Part shown: positions 24,805 to 34,518 of the stretch, piece after piece
Layout of the letters: each line of letters opens with the position of its first letter
How positions within the stretch are numbered: the first letter of the stretch is position 1
Assembly: GCA_002748425.1 (NCBI GenBank)
Contig: PDSJ01000015.1
Span: 1-64,000, forward strand
DNA from: a candidate division KSB3 bacterium
GTDB lineage: Bacteria > Moduliflexota > Moduliflexia > Moduliflexales > Moduliflexaceae
Length of the DNA stretch: 64,000 bases
Reading direction: 5' to 3'
Translations under genes and position numbers: made by a program
The notes under the pieces: generated by a model
Told to the model about the DNA's origin: nothing
The model's input: only the letters and a program-made list of their open reading frames with translations
The model's database searches: none

Positions 24805-25323
24805 TCAGCCCTTCATCAGCCATTGCTGATTGATCGTTTCCACGCATTGTGCGAGGCATTGTCGGCATTGATCGTGGTTCTGGCCGTGCTCGCAGTGGCT
24901 GGCGAATCCATGCAGCCATTCACTGCCGCCTCGGGGGCAGGTCTCTAAAAATGTGAGAAACTGGGTGAGTCGTTGGAAGACATTCTCCGACATGTCGTGC
25001 TCCATTTTACAGGCGACCTCATCGGCTTCTTGCGTGGCGATCCCCAGGACTGTTGCGAAAAATTTTCGGAGTATGACATGACGCTGGACGATTTTTTCGG
25101 CAATCGTTCTCCCTTGTGTTGTCAGGGTGATCAAGTCGTATGGAGCGTAATTGATCAAACTTTTTTCCCCCAGGTTACGCAGCGCCGCAGTCACAGAAGA
25201 ACCGCTGACGTTGAGACGGTCGGCAACGTCCTTTGCGCGCGCGGCCTGTTTTTCCTGCTCGATATGGAAGATTGCTTCTAAATAATTCTCCAGGCTGGAA
25301 GTCAAAGGCTCTTTTAATGTCAC
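24805..25323 (-). CDS. DtxR-family metal-dependent repressor (second copy)
   Basis: 172 residues. N-terminal winged helix (SSLENYLEAIFHIEQEK, AKDVADRLNVSGSSVTAALR) followed by the metal and dimer domain with CKMEHDMSENVFQRLTQFL, the DtxR Cys-x2-Glu-His pattern. The C-terminus is Cys/His-rich (CEHGQNHDQCRQCLAQC), which could bind extra metal. The start is a GTG at 25321-25323 with an ideal AAGGAGG seven to nine bases upstream; the frame runs on to 25395 without support. It lies directly upstream of the feo promoter, so it is the likely feo repressor. Confidence 0.9.
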   Translation of the reverse strand: MTLKEPLTSSLENYLEAIFHIEQEKQAARAKDVADRLNVSGSSVTAALRNLGEKSLINYAPYDLITLTTQGRTIAEKIVQRHVILRKFFATVLGIATQEADEVACKMEHDMSENVFQRLTQFLTFLETCPRGGSEWLHGFASHCEHGQNHDQCRQCLAQCVETINQQWLMKG

Positions 25324-25503
25324 GATACTGTTCCTCCTTGATGATAGTCGTATGATACCCAAGATAATCCATCTGCGTTCTAACGATAGCGCCATATAAG
25401 CTCAGCGTCAAGTTTTTTTGGTGATTCATTAGGAAGGGGAAATTGCCTGGGCAGTATGTTATGCGCCTCTGGGACATCGAATCAGCTCATCTTCAGAGAA
25501 TAA

Positions 25504-26223
25504 TTAATGCCCACACTCACAGTACCTGTCCAAGTGCAAAATTTTGGCAGCGGCCGATATGGTCGTACCATAGAAAATGACGGGTTTCTGCTGGGTGAGG
25601 AAGCGGGTGATCGTTCCATTAACGAGGGTCGATCCGGTGGCAAAGATCAGATCGCACCAGGCGATCGCCTCATCGGTCATGGACTCAGGCTCAACAGTGA
25701 CGCTGTGGATTGCCTTTCCAATATTTTCGGGATTCAGATCGATAACTCTGAGTTGACAGTGAGCTGCAAGGGCTTCGAAAAATCTCGGCTGAAAGCCGAT
25801 CAAGACGACCTTCTGTTCTGCGCTGATAATGGTATGCAGTCGACTGGCGCATTCCTGTGGTTCAGCATTTTTACAATGGATGGTTTTCTCACAAAGGCCG
25901 AGATGCCTGTAGACCGCGTTCAGGCTGGCTATGAAGCTGGCGCGTATTTTGTTCGAGCTGAGCTCGATATTCAGCAAATCGTCAATCGTATACAGCATGT
26001 TTTCGAACTCATCGCTGAATGCCTGTCCGCAGCTTCCTTCAAATTCGGCCTGGACCATCAGCTCTTTCCCTCGAATAATCGGGTAATCGTCGTGTTCAGG
26101 CGTACCGATTGCTTCTCGCGCTGACAGTGCCCGGCACGAGATCTTGACCCTCCGGTCTGTCAGTTGATGGCGTACTACCTCCTGCTGTAAGGCTGTTTGT
26201 AAGCGTTGATAAAGTGTCTTCAT
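25504..26223 (-). CDS. DUF4213/DUF364 protein (putative heavy-metal chelation)
   Basis: 239 residues. The N-terminal domain has VKISCRALSAREAIGTPEHD, IIRGKELMVQAEF and GQAFSDEF; the C-terminal Rossmann-like domain has KVVLIGFQPRFFEALAAHC, RVIDLNPENIGK, WCDLIFATGSTLVNGTI and KPVIFYGTT. That order is the DUF364 (PF04016-type) family named for putative heavy-metal chelation; its chemistry is unproven. No membrane segments. It sits between the NifX-like and DtxR genes on one strand, in a metal-cofactor neighbourhood. Confidence 0.85.
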   Translation of the reverse strand: MKTLYQRLQTALQQEVVRHQLTDRRVKISCRALSAREAIGTPEHDDYPIIRGKELMVQAEFEGSCGQAFSDEFENMLYTIDDLLNIELSSNKIRASFIASLNAVYRHLGLCEKTIHCKNAEPQECASRLHTIISAEQKVVLIGFQPRFFEALAAHCQLRVIDLNPENIGKAIHSVTVEPESMTDEAIAWCDLIFATGSTLVNGTITRFLTQQKPVIFYGTTISAAAKILHLDRYCECGH

Positions 26224-26319
26224 CGTTTTATGGAATCATCGTATGAGTGGGAGCCGCTTTCACAAGGTGCAACTCCCCTTCGCTGAGTTCACTATCTCTC
26301 TGACCCTCCGGAAACAGCT

Positions 26320-26682
26320 TTAATGAGCGTGATCATGATGGCAGGCCGTACCTTCGCTTGCTTCAGCAAGTTGTCCGGCTTTAAAGGCTGCAATAAGCTC
26401 TTCCACAGTGCCGGAGCTGGCATTATAGACCTTGATGTTGAACTGTTGGCATAAACGGAGAGCTTTTACCCCTAAGCTGCCGCAGATCAAGACATCGACT
26501 CCGGCCTCATGTAAAATTTCCGCAGGGGTGAGCGTTCCTCCGTGATGTCTGCCGATGTTTTCTATAAAGTTGAGTTCACCGTTGCTGTCGTCCAGCACGG
26601 CAAAATGTTGAGCGTGACCAAAATGCGGTGACAGTTCGCTTTTCAGATCATTCGGTTCATGTACTGGAACACAAATTTTCAT
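26320..26682 (-). CDS. NifX/NafY-family dinitrogenase cofactor-type protein
   Basis: 120 residues, one COG1433-type domain: MKICVPVHEPNDLKSELSPH, FGHAQHFAVLDD, ADVLICGSLGVKALRLCQQ and the end YNASSGTVEELIAAFKAG. The C-terminus ends TACHHDHAH, a His-rich metal-binding tail. These proteins bind Fe-S or other metal clusters in anaerobes, without any nitrogenase being needed; none is encoded here. AGGAGGAAG before the ATG. It follows the Mrp gene, a common pairing. Confidence 0.88.
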   Translation of the reverse strand: MKICVPVHEPNDLKSELSPHFGHAQHFAVLDDSNGELNFIENIGRHHGGTLTPAEILHEAGVDVLICGSLGVKALRLCQQFNIKVYNASSGTVEELIAAFKAGQLAEASEGTACHHDHAH

Positions 26683-26747
26683 AGCTACTTCCTCCTGACG
26701 TTTGATATGAATTACTTATTGTTTGATAACGGATATACTTCTGGGTT

Positions 26748-27557
26748 TTACCACTGTTCGCACTGTTCTGCAAGGTTCAAAAAGGCGGCAGTGATCTCAG
26801 AGGCAGGGTACGCATCCACATAGGGTTTACCGGCGTCTCCTTTTTGGACCAGAAGCGGATCCAGGGGAATCCGCCCCAGAAACGGTACATTCAACTCATT
26901 TGCAGTCCGCTCGCCTCCGCCGTGTTGAAAAATATCAATGCTTTCTCCACAATGGGGACAGCAAAATCTGCTCATGTTTTCGAGAATTCCACCGATCGGC
27001 ATATTCAGTTTTCTTGCAAAGGTAACGCTTTTTCTCGCATCCAGCAATGCCACATCCTGTGGGGTGGTGACGATGATTGCCCCGCTGATGGAGGGAATTG
27101 TATGCGCCACGCTCAAAGGTTCATCGCCCGTTCCAGGAGGCAGATCAATGACGAGATAGTCAAGCTTCCCCCACTGCACGTCTCCGACAAATTGCCGGAT
27201 AAGGCTGTGTTTGAGCGGGCCGCGCCAGATGACGGCCTCATCCGTCGAGTCCAGGAAAAAGGCGACTGATGCGATTGTCAGCTTTGAGGAATAGGCTACC
27301 GGCTGAATCCCCTGACTGTCGCTCATGAATTTGACGCCGTCAATACCAAGCATCTTGGGGATATTCGGCCCGTGGATATCGGCATCCATCAGTCCAACGG
27401 TATGATCTTTTTTCGCAAGAGCGATGGCCAGGTTGGCGGCGACCGTTGATTTTCCAACGCCGCCTTTTCCACTCATGATAACAATCGTTTTGTTGATATG
27501 GCGCAAATTTTCTTGCAGCCTTGCGTGTTGTTCGTGTGTCTGATCGTGAGCCTGCAT
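26748..27557 (-). CDS. mrp: Mrp/NBP35-type iron-sulfur carrier ATPase
   Basis: 269 residues. Deviant Walker A SGKGGVGKSTVAANLA, a DADIHGPNIPKMLG block, DLPPGTGDEPLSVAHTI and a C-terminal metal-binding pair in SRFCCPHCGESI. Mrp proteins bind and hand over [4Fe-4S] clusters. The likely start is the ATG at 27555-27557 with AGGAAA before it; a GTG at 27606-27608 would add 17 residues. It follows the M20 peptidase gene and precedes the NifX-like and DUF364 genes, and its Fe-S output would serve the hydrogenase genes downstream (inference). Confidence 0.93.
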   Translation of the reverse strand: MQAHDQTHEQHARLQENLRHINKTIVIMSGKGGVGKSTVAANLAIALAKKDHTVGLMDADIHGPNIPKMLGIDGVKFMSDSQGIQPVAYSSKLTIASVAFFLDSTDEAVIWRGPLKHSLIRQFVGDVQWGKLDYLVIDLPPGTGDEPLSVAHTIPSISGAIIVTTPQDVALLDARKSVTFARKLNMPIGGILENMSRFCCPHCGESIDIFQHGGGERTANELNVPFLGRIPLDPLLVQKGDAGKPYVDAYPASEITAAFLNLAEQCEQW

Positions 27558-27688
27558 ACGTTTCCTGTCTTCTGATCCTGAATTGTGCGAGAGTACTGTG
27601 ACTTTCACATGTCTATGGGCGCTGACACTCGCGTTTCACAATCGTTTCCCCTGTCAGGACATCCGAAAGAGGGCATTGCACACGTGAT

Positions 27689-29074
27689 TTAACTCGCGGC
27701 CCCCGGATCCCAGTTCTTAAGTTCGTTGAACAGACGTGCGGCAGTCTCGATGCCAGAATAATAGGCCTCTTCAGCAAGGTGTTCGTTCGGAGCGTGAATG
27801 TTATCATCAGGATAGCTCAGGCCCACCATGGCAATCGGAATACGAAGTGCGTCGGAAAAGGTGCTCAAAATTCCGATCGAGCCGCCGGTTCTGGTGAAAA
27901 GCGGTTCGCGTCCGTAACTTTGCCGCACGGCTTTCGCGACGTGCTTCAGCACTGGATGATCGAGCGGCGTCAGATAGGCTGTTCCGCCGGCGTCTCCGCT
28001 GAAGCTGAGTTTGACTGATTCTGGCGCTAAAGAGCTGATGTAGTCTTTCGCGGCCTGAAGGATTTTATCAGGATTCTGCTTGCTGACCAAGCGCATCGTG
28101 ATCTTCGCCATCGCCTTAGCAGGAATGATTGTTTTCGCGCCCGGGCCGGTAAAACCTCCCAGGATGCCGTTGATGTCGAGCGCTGGACGCGCCCATTCCC
28201 GTTCCACTGGCGTGAACCCTTTTTCGCCAACGAATCCCCGCACGCCGATCTCTTGCTGCAAGGCCTCGCCGTCAAAAGGCAGTCCTGCAAAATACTGTCT
28301 TTCTTCAGCGCTGAGTTCAAGAACATCATCGTAAAACCCCGGGATCGTGATCCGTTCATCGTCATCTTTAAGCGCTGAAAGGATGTCTGCGAGGACCTGA
28401 ATCGGATTCTCCGCCACTCCTCCAAAGGCTCCTGAATGCAAATCCCGCGCAGCGCTTTCAAGCTCGATTTGACAGGCGACCAGGCCGCGCGTGCCGCAGC
28501 AGATTGCCGGGATCCCTCTGGCAAACATACTGTTATCGGAGAGCAAGATCGCATCAGCCTGCAGGAGCGTCAGATGATCGTAGACAAACTTGTGAGTATG
28601 GGCGCTGCCGATTTCTTCTTCCCCTTCAATCAAAAGTTTGACGTTGACCGGCAAAGAGCCCTTCTTGCTGAGATAGGCTTCGATCGCTTTAAAATAGGCA
28701 AAAGCCTGACCTTTATCGTCAGCGCTGCCTCTGGCGTAAATCTCGCCGTCCCGGATTTGAGGATCAAAGGGCGGGCTTTCCCATAAATCCAGGGGATCAG
28801 GGGGCTGTACGTCGTAATGTCCGTAAATAAGGATTGTCGGCGCATCAGGGGCTTCAAGCCATTCGGCATACACGGCAGGATGTCCGTTCGTGGACATCAC
28901 ATTGACATTACGCATGCCCATGGCCTGCAGATCGTCTGCCAGGAATTGTGCGCAGCGTTTCACATCCTCAGCGCGTTCTGGGAGCGTACTGACACTGGGT
29001 ATACGAAGCAGGTCGAATAATTGGGCAAGATGCTGCCGGCGGTGTCCGCGAATATACTGAAGAATCTGGTCCAT
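27689..29074 (-). CDS. M20-family metallodipeptidase
   Basis: 461 residues, cytoplasmic. Zn ligands appear as IYGHYDVQPP (His and Asp) and ARGSADDKG (Asp), with the base/ligand pair EGEEEIGSAH and LLSDNSMFARG. A dimerisation domain occupies about residues 185-350 (SAARDLHSGAFGG), and LFTRTGGSIGIL with HAPNEHLAEEAY holds the last metal ligand. This is the PepV/CNDP-like M20 group that hydrolyses dipeptides or modified amino acids. AAGGAAGG lies before the ATG. It is not obviously linked to metal uptake and may be independent. Confidence 0.92.
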   Translation of the reverse strand: MDQILQYIRGHRRQHLAQLFDLLRIPSVSTLPERAEDVKRCAQFLADDLQAMGMRNVNVMSTNGHPAVYAEWLEAPDAPTILIYGHYDVQPPDPLDLWESPPFDPQIRDGEIYARGSADDKGQAFAYFKAIEAYLSKKGSLPVNVKLLIEGEEEIGSAHTHKFVYDHLTLLQADAILLSDNSMFARGIPAICCGTRGLVACQIELESAARDLHSGAFGGVAENPIQVLADILSALKDDDERITIPGFYDDVLELSAEERQYFAGLPFDGEALQQEIGVRGFVGEKGFTPVEREWARPALDINGILGGFTGPGAKTIIPAKAMAKITMRLVSKQNPDKILQAAKDYISSLAPESVKLSFSGDAGGTAYLTPLDHPVLKHVAKAVRQSYGREPLFTRTGGSIGILSTFSDALRIPIAMVGLSYPDDNIHAPNEHLAEEAYYSGIETAARLFNELKNWDPGAAS

Positions 29075-29239
29075 CTGTGGTATTCCTTCCTTAGTAAGTC
29101 AACATTGTGAGCTGTGGGAATTACGATGCAACACGTGTAGCTTTTCTCGAACGGAATGTCAAGCACTTTTTTTTATACCGAGTTCGGCGTCAGGGTCTGA
29201 AACCGGACGACATGCGATAATAATGATGAATGATGTGTG

Positions 29240-32200
29240 TCACGCGTCTTCCTGAGCCTGAAGGTCTCTAAGAGTGCGGAGAATGCCACCGAACCGTTCA
29301 AAGGCTTTTTGTAAGGGCTGCGCTTCACAGTTCTGCGTATATTGGATCACAGCGTCACTCCATTGAACCAAGGCCTCATAGTCGTATTCCATGCCCAGCA
29401 CATGCACTTGAGCGGCAAAATTTTCGACCTCATCAAATTTCAGGGTCGTTTGTATGTGCTGCCATTGCGGAACGTATGTGCTCTCCAGTATCGAGAGCAG
29501 TTCTCGAAATTGCCCGCTTTCACGAGTCTGTCGATTGGCGCTTTCGTCTTCTCCCATGTCTGCAGAGCTGCCTTTTTTCAGGGGCCGGGTTACATGTCTT
29601 TGTAATTCGGAAAGCAGCTCCTTTTGCTGAAAAGGTTTTTTGAGGAAACCGTCAAACTGATCAAGGGTCTCTCCCAGGGACTCCTGCATGATGGATGCCG
29701 TCATGGCAATGATGGGGATTTCGCACAGGATGGGGTTCTGTCTGATCTCTTGTGTCGTATCCTGTCCGTTTTTGCCTGGCATTCTGAGATCCATTAAGAT
29801 CACATCTGGCAGTGTTGTTCCTCGTCTGGAACGTGTGTTGAGAATGTCGAGCGCTTCCTCGCCATGTTCAGCCTCAATAATTGAAAAAGGAAAGTCTCTG
29901 GTATAAGCTTTTACAATGAGCTGGTCCGCAGGGATATCATCAACCACAAGCAGGAGCGCCGGGGGGAAAGTATACTGCTCTTCGCACGCTATGTCCTGTG
30001 GAGATTGTCTGGCAACACGTTTGACATGCGGCAATGACACGCGGAAGAGACTTCCTTCTCCCACCTGACTTTCAACGGTGATGCTCCCTCCCATTAATTC
30101 TGTCAGACGTTTTGTTATCGCCAGTCCCAGTCCTGTCCCCCCATATTTTCTGGAAAGTTGACCGTTCTGCTGGCGAAAATTTTCGAAAATCTGTTTTTGC
30201 TGCTCTTGAGGAATGCCGATGCCGGTATCTTCCACGCCAAAAATGAGATGGCACTCTCCGCTGTCATCTGAAGATGCAAGGGCCTGCACAGTCACTTTGA
30301 CCTGACCCTGTTCGCTGAACTTGACGGCATTGCCGATCAGATTTTGCAGAATTTGACGGATTCTCAGTTCATCCAGGAGGACATCCGCAGGAACATCGGA
30401 TGAGATTGCGATAACAAAGTCGACATGTTTTTCAGTGATCTGGGGACTGAACATGACCTTCAGCTCTTGCAACAGGCTTCTAATGTTGACTGGCCCCAGT
30501 TGGACATCCAGTTTCCCGGCTTCAATTTTCGAAAGATCCAGAATGTCGTTGATTAATGACAGGAGTGCCTTGCCGCTGGAGAGAATATTCTGCAGCCAGC
30601 GTTGATGTTCCTGATCCTGGATAACATTCAGCAACAACTCACTAAAACCGAGAATAGAGTTCATCGGGGTTCGGATCTCGTGACTCATATTCGTAAGAAA
30701 TTCGCTTTTAGCTCCGTTGGCAGACTCGGCGTTTTCTTTTGCCTGTTGCATTTCTTCAAACAAGCTGGCATTCCGAATCGCGATAGTGACCGTTGTTGCG
30801 ATCGACTCGGCAAATTCTAAATCTTCCGGGCTAAAGTAATCGACCTCTGGCGAGACTGATGCCAACACACCGATAACCGTTTTCTCGACTTTCAGAGGAA
30901 TACTGAGTATCGAACGCATTGAAAGCTGTGTTTTTTCATCCACACTCATGTCATGCCGTTCGTCATTCCGGGTATCCTGCACAAGCGCGCTTTCGCCGTG
31001 TTGAGCGACCCATCCGATAATCCCTTGTCCCAAAGGCAGACGCCAATGCAGAAGAATTTCACGCCCGGGACCTTTCGCCTGTCTGCACACCACCTCATTA
31101 TGCTGCTGTTCAACCTCCCAATAAGAAATTGCATACAGCCCCAGTGTGCGTTGAATTCTTCCCATTGCCGTGTCAAGCATTTTTTCCAGGTCGAGAGAGG
31201 AATTGACCGTCCGCCCGAGACGGTTGAGCAGCATCATCCTGCTGTTACGGTGCCTGAGCGCTTCTTCGGCTTCTTCACGGCTTGTGATGTCCAGCCATGA
31301 ACCGATACTCACCATCGTCTTTTCCTCTTTGTCGTACATAACGCTGAAACGATCGAAGATCCAGCGATAGCTGCCGTCTTGATGCCGCAGACGGTATTCG
31401 ATTTCATGGTCTCCTTCATGAGATCGGGCCGAGAGTATTTCACGTATCCGGGGACCATCCTCAGGATGGAGCCGTTCTTCCCAGCCTTTAGGCTGATTGA
31501 AAACGTCCCAGGACTCATCGCCCATCAGGTGAGAAATATTCTCGCTGATAAAGGTGAACGTATAGGGAGGAGTCATGCGACGGCTGTAGATAACAGCAGG
31601 ATTGGAAGACAGCAGGTACTGCAGGCGTTTCCAGAGGTCTTGAAGCTGCGTTTCGGCCTCTTTCCACACGCTGATGTCGATGAACGTTTCGAGAAAATAT
31701 GCTTTGCCCTGTAAAGAGATCGGGACTACGGTCGTCAGGATCGATTTTTTCTCCCCGGTCTCTGTCATGATTTCTTGTTCAACATTTTCAAAAACATGGC
31801 CTCTGCCCGGATCGTCGGGGCCCTCATTTTGGGGCTCGATGCTTTGGTGAAAAGGGCGATAAGGCGTCCCAATAAGTTTCTGTAGAGACGTGCCGAGGAT
31901 ATGGGATGCTGCAGAATTCGCATTGCTGATAAGATGAGTTTCCGGATCGAGGATCAGAATTGCGGTCGGGGTATTATCGAAGATGTTCTGAAGATACTGC
32001 TTGTTTTCCTGCAGGGCTTCATCGAGTTTTTTGCGTTCGGTGATATTGCGACCCACTCCAAGCAGGCCGTAGATGCTGCCGTGAGCATCACGAAGAGGAA
32101 CTTTGGTCGACGAGAACCACAGGCGTTCCCCGGTTCCCTGATCGAAGAGGCTCTCCTCCCTCTGAACCAGAGGGTTCCCTGATGTGAAAACGTCCTGCTC

Positions 32201-33232
32201 TTCCTTATACAAATCTCGCGCGATCTCTTCAGGAAAGAGGTCGAAGTCTGTTTTTCCATACAACTCATCCACTGTCGCAGCCCGAAACATTTCTGCAAGC
32301 GCACGGTTCGCCAGAATAAATCGGTGCTTAAGATCTTTGATGTAGATCACATCCGGGATGTTATCGAGTACGGCCTGCAGACGGTTACGTTCTTCCGCCA
32401 GCGCTTGTTCGGCGTGTTTACGGCTGCTGATGTCATCTTTTACTGCCACATAATTCGTGATCTGTCCGTGCCGATCATCTCGAATCGGCGCAATCCTTGC
32501 GAGCTCCCAGTAGAGGCTTCCGTTTTTTTTCTTATTGATGAGTTCTCCCTGCCAGATGTCACCCCGCTTAAGGGTTGTCCAGAGATCTTTATAGATTTCG
32601 GGTGGCTGTTTTTCAGACTTGAGAATACGGGGATTCTGCCCGATTGCTTCTTCGGATGAATAGCCTGTAATATGCGTGAACGCTGAATTCACGAATTCAA
32701 TCCTTCCCTCCATGTCCGTAACGACAATGGAGCTGGCGCATTGCTCGACGGCCTGTGACAGTTTGCGGCGGGATTCCTCAACCTGTGCTTTCTCGGCAAG
32801 TGCTTCCTGGAGTTTGCGATCCTTCTCCTCCAGTTCTTTGCGCATCTGCTGAAGGGCTAAGTGGGTTTTGACACGAGTCAGCACTTCCTGTGCATCAAAC
32901 GGCCTGGAAATATAGTCTGCTCCGCCGACATGAAGGCTCTTGGCCCTGTCGATGCTGCCGTTGAGCGGGCTGATAAAGATCACCGGGATATGACACGTGG
33001 ATTCATCTGCCTTGAGCGCTTGACAGAGTTCGAAACCGTCCATGTCCGGCAGCATGACGTTCAACAGGATAAGGGACAGGGGCTGAAGTTTCCGGATCTG
33101 TGAGAGAGCTGTTGCGCCATCAAGCGCGAACTGAGTATGATAAGTGTGCTCTTGCAGTAAATCGGATAAAATATGAATATCGTTGAGTCTGCCATCAACA
33201 ATGAAAATACGTTCTGGCGAATGCGTACTCAT
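29240..33232 (-). CDS. Hybrid sensor histidine kinase: REC, four PAS, GAF, HisKA, HATPase, REC, Hpt-like
   Basis: 1330 residues, no membrane segments, so a cytoplasmic sensor. Residues 8-122 are a receiver, 125-160 a coiled coil, about 160-275, 285-400, 410-525 and 540-650 PAS domains, about 665-820 GAF, then HisKA with NMSHEIRTPMNSILGFSELL, HATPase_c (QNLIGNAVKFSEQG, GIGIPQEQQ, GGTGLGLAI), a C-terminal receiver with the normal phospho-Asp (ILMDLRMPG) and an Hpt-like tail without a clear His motif. The first receiver has Asn58 in the phospho-Asp position (LILLNVMLPD) and Arg110 for the usual Lys, so it is a pseudo-receiver. Redox or ligand sensing by PAS/GAF is inferred. A good promoter precedes it. 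Confidence 0.93.
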   Translation of the reverse strand: MSTHSPERIFIVDGRLNDIHILSDLLQEHTYHTQFALDGATALSQIRKLQPLSLILLNVMLPDMDGFELCQALKADESTCHIPVIFISPLNGSIDRAKSLHVGGADYISRPFDAQEVLTRVKTHLALQQMRKELEEKDRKLQEALAEKAQVEESRRKLSQAVEQCASSIVVTDMEGRIEFVNSAFTHITGYSSEEAIGQNPRILKSEKQPPEIYKDLWTTLKRGDIWQGELINKKKNGSLYWELARIAPIRDDRHGQITNYVAVKDDISSRKHAEQALAEERNRLQAVLDNIPDVIYIKDLKHRFILANRALAEMFRAATVDELYGKTDFDLFPEEIARDLYKEEQDVFTSGNPLVQREESLFDQGTGERLWFSSTKVPLRDAHGSIYGLLGVGRNITERKKLDEALQENKQYLQNIFDNTPTAILILDPETHLISNANSAASHILGTSLQKLIGTPYRPFHQSIEPQNEGPDDPGRGHVFENVEQEIMTETGEKKSILTTVVPISLQGKAYFLETFIDISVWKEAETQLQDLWKRLQYLLSSNPAVIYSRRMTPPYTFTFISENISHLMGDESWDVFNQPKGWEERLHPEDGPRIREILSARSHEGDHEIEYRLRHQDGSYRWIFDRFSVMYDKEEKTMVSIGSWLDITSREEAEEALRHRNSRMMLLNRLGRTVNSSLDLEKMLDTAMGRIQRTLGLYAISYWEVEQQHNEVVCRQAKGPGREILLHWRLPLGQGIIGWVAQHGESALVQDTRNDERHDMSVDEKTQLSMRSILSIPLKVEKTVIGVLASVSPEVDYFSPEDLEFAESIATTVTIAIRNASLFEEMQQAKENAESANGAKSEFLTNMSHEIRTPMNSILGFSELLLNVIQDQEHQRWLQNILSSGKALLSLINDILDLSKIEAGKLDVQLGPVNIRSLLQELKVMFSPQITEKHVDFVIAISSDVPADVLLDELRIRQILQNLIGNAVKFSEQGQVKVTVQALASSDDSGECHLIFGVEDTGIGIPQEQQKQIFENFRQQNGQLSRKYGGTGLGLAITKRLTELMGGSITVESQVGEGSLFRVSLPHVKRVARQSPQDIACEEQYTFPPALLLVVDDIPADQLIVKAYTRDFPFSIIEAEHGEEALDILNTRSRRGTTLPDVILMDLRMPGKNGQDTTQEIRQNPILCEIPIIAMTASIMQESLGETLDQFDGFLKKPFQQKELLSELQRHVTRPLKKGSSADMGEDESANRQTRESGQFRELLSILESTYVPQWQHIQTTLKFDEVENFAAQVHVLGMEYDYEALVQWSDAVIQYTQNCEAQPLQKAFERFGGILRTLRDLQAQEDA

Positions 33233-33280
33233 GGTTCTTTACGTTCCTGACTTCTGTTTTTCATGTGTGCTCCGTGGGAT

Positions 33281-33310
33281 ATAATATCGGCAGTTTTAAA
33301 TTTTTGTCAA
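33281..33310 (-). promoter_or_regulatory. Promoter of the hybrid kinase gene
   Basis: On the minus strand: -35 TTGACA (33305-33310), 18-base spacer, -10 TATTAT (33281-33286), about 50 bases before the ATG at 33232. Confidence 0.65.
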
Positions 33311-33411
33311 TACAATACTGCTGGGAGATGTGACAAAGATAGAGCAAATAATGGTTGAAGTGTTTCGGGACAATTTTGCGGACCGCTGTCTGCACAGTAT
33401 TTCCAGCGTAA

Positions 33412-33428
33412 TTTCTAATTTTTAGAAA
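33412..33428. promoter_or_regulatory. Palindrome in the kinase/FemAB divergent region
   Basis: TTTCTAA (33412-33418), TTT, TTAGAAA (33422-33428): a 7-bp inverted repeat with a 3-base centre. It lies between the divergent hybrid kinase and FemAB-like genes and could be an operator. Confidence 0.35.
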
Positions 33429-33518
33429 AAAATACTTGTTGGAAGACGTTATCTTTATATTGCTGTTCCTGAATGTGACGGAAGCGAAGCTTAGAATTCT
33501 TTACGCTATACTCAGCTT

Positions 33519-34502
33519 ATGAATATTCGATATTCTGCTGCCGTTCGGCGGGACGATTGGCTGCACGTGTTGAAAAACGCGGACCTGGCTAATATATTCC
33601 ACAGTCCGGAATATTTTGATATACAGCAGTCCCTCGGTCACGAATTGCTGTATTCCTGCTGTTATATCGACGACGAGCCAGTGGCGGTCATTGTCGCTAC
33701 GCTGAATCGTTTCGGCTACTATCAGGATTGGGTGGAAGTCGGCACTAAAAGCGGCGGCTGCCCTGTGATGATCGACAAGTACGATCAGCATCCCGAGGCA
33801 GATACGTTAAAAAATGCCATGATCGAGGCGTTTGCGCGTCAGCATCTGAAAGGGCGGCGTTTTCTGTTTTATCCCTGTTTTCATCTTCGCGCCTGTATCC
33901 TGGAAGCGCCTGAGTGGAATTGTGTCACACAATTTGATGACACGGCTTTTCTCGACTTGCATGCTGATGAAGACGAACTGTTCAGAGGAATGGGGGTCAA
34001 GTGCCGCAATGCCGTACGCTATGCCAGCCGTCATGCTGTCACTGCCCGAGTCGCTAATACGCGTGAATATTTTGAGCTGTTTTACGCCTGTTATAAAGCC
34101 GTGCGTGAGAAAAAGCAGACACAGTATATCAGCCGTGACGAGTTGCGTGCAAAATTTGACGCCTTCACGCAGCAAGGGCTGGCGGATTTGTGGGTCGCTT
34201 TTCGTGAAGGCCAGCCGCTGGCGTATGCTTTTATCTGGAAATATAAGCAGACGATAAACTTTGTCTACGGATCATCACATGAAAATGGCTGGCGCTATAA
34301 GCCGAATAATCTTATCCAGTGGGAACTTATCCGTTCATATAAACAAGAGGGATATAGAGTGTACAATATGTGGGGCATCCGCAATATGAATCTCAGTGCA
34401 GGCAAAGATGCCTCTGTTCAAACGAATATTGAAGGCTACGGGAAATTTAAACTTTCCTTTGGACCAGAATTACGAAGTTTGAGACGCTATGTGAGGGTAT
34501 AA
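33519..34502 (+). CDS. FemAB-like aminoacyl/acyl transferase (GNAT fold)
   Basis: 327 residues. The fold marks are an N-terminal half with RDDWLHVLKNADLANIFHSP and the C-terminal GNAT-like domain with KCRNAVRYASRH, FYACYKAVREKK, ADLWVAFREGQPLAYAFIWK, NFVYGSSHENGWRYKPN and NMWGIRNMN. This matches FemAB-family transferases, which use aminoacyl-tRNA or acyl-CoA to modify peptides or cell-wall precursors. A -10-like TATACT (33507-33512) ends seven bases before the ATG and no ribosome site is seen, so the mRNA may be leaderless. First of a plus-strand group with an ATP-grasp ligase and alanine racemase. Confidence 0.82.
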   Translation: MNIRYSAAVRRDDWLHVLKNADLANIFHSPEYFDIQQSLGHELLYSCCYIDDEPVAVIVATLNRFGYYQDWVEVGTKSGGCPVMIDKYDQHPEADTLKNAMIEAFARQHLKGRRFLFYPCFHLRACILEAPEWNCVTQFDDTAFLDLHADEDELFRGMGVKCRNAVRYASRHAVTARVANTREYFELFYACYKAVREKKQTQYISRDELRAKFDAFTQQGLADLWVAFREGQPLAYAFIWKYKQTINFVYGSSHENGWRYKPNNLIQWELIRSYKQEGYRVYNMWGIRNMNLSAGKDASVQTNIEGYGKFKLSFGPELRSLRRYVRV

Positions 34503-34518
34503 GCTCAGGAGTATTGGC

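Noticed and set aside
26320..26682. Evidence for nitrogen fixation from the NifX-like protein
   Set aside because: The family is widespread in anaerobes without nitrogenase, and no nif structural genes are present.
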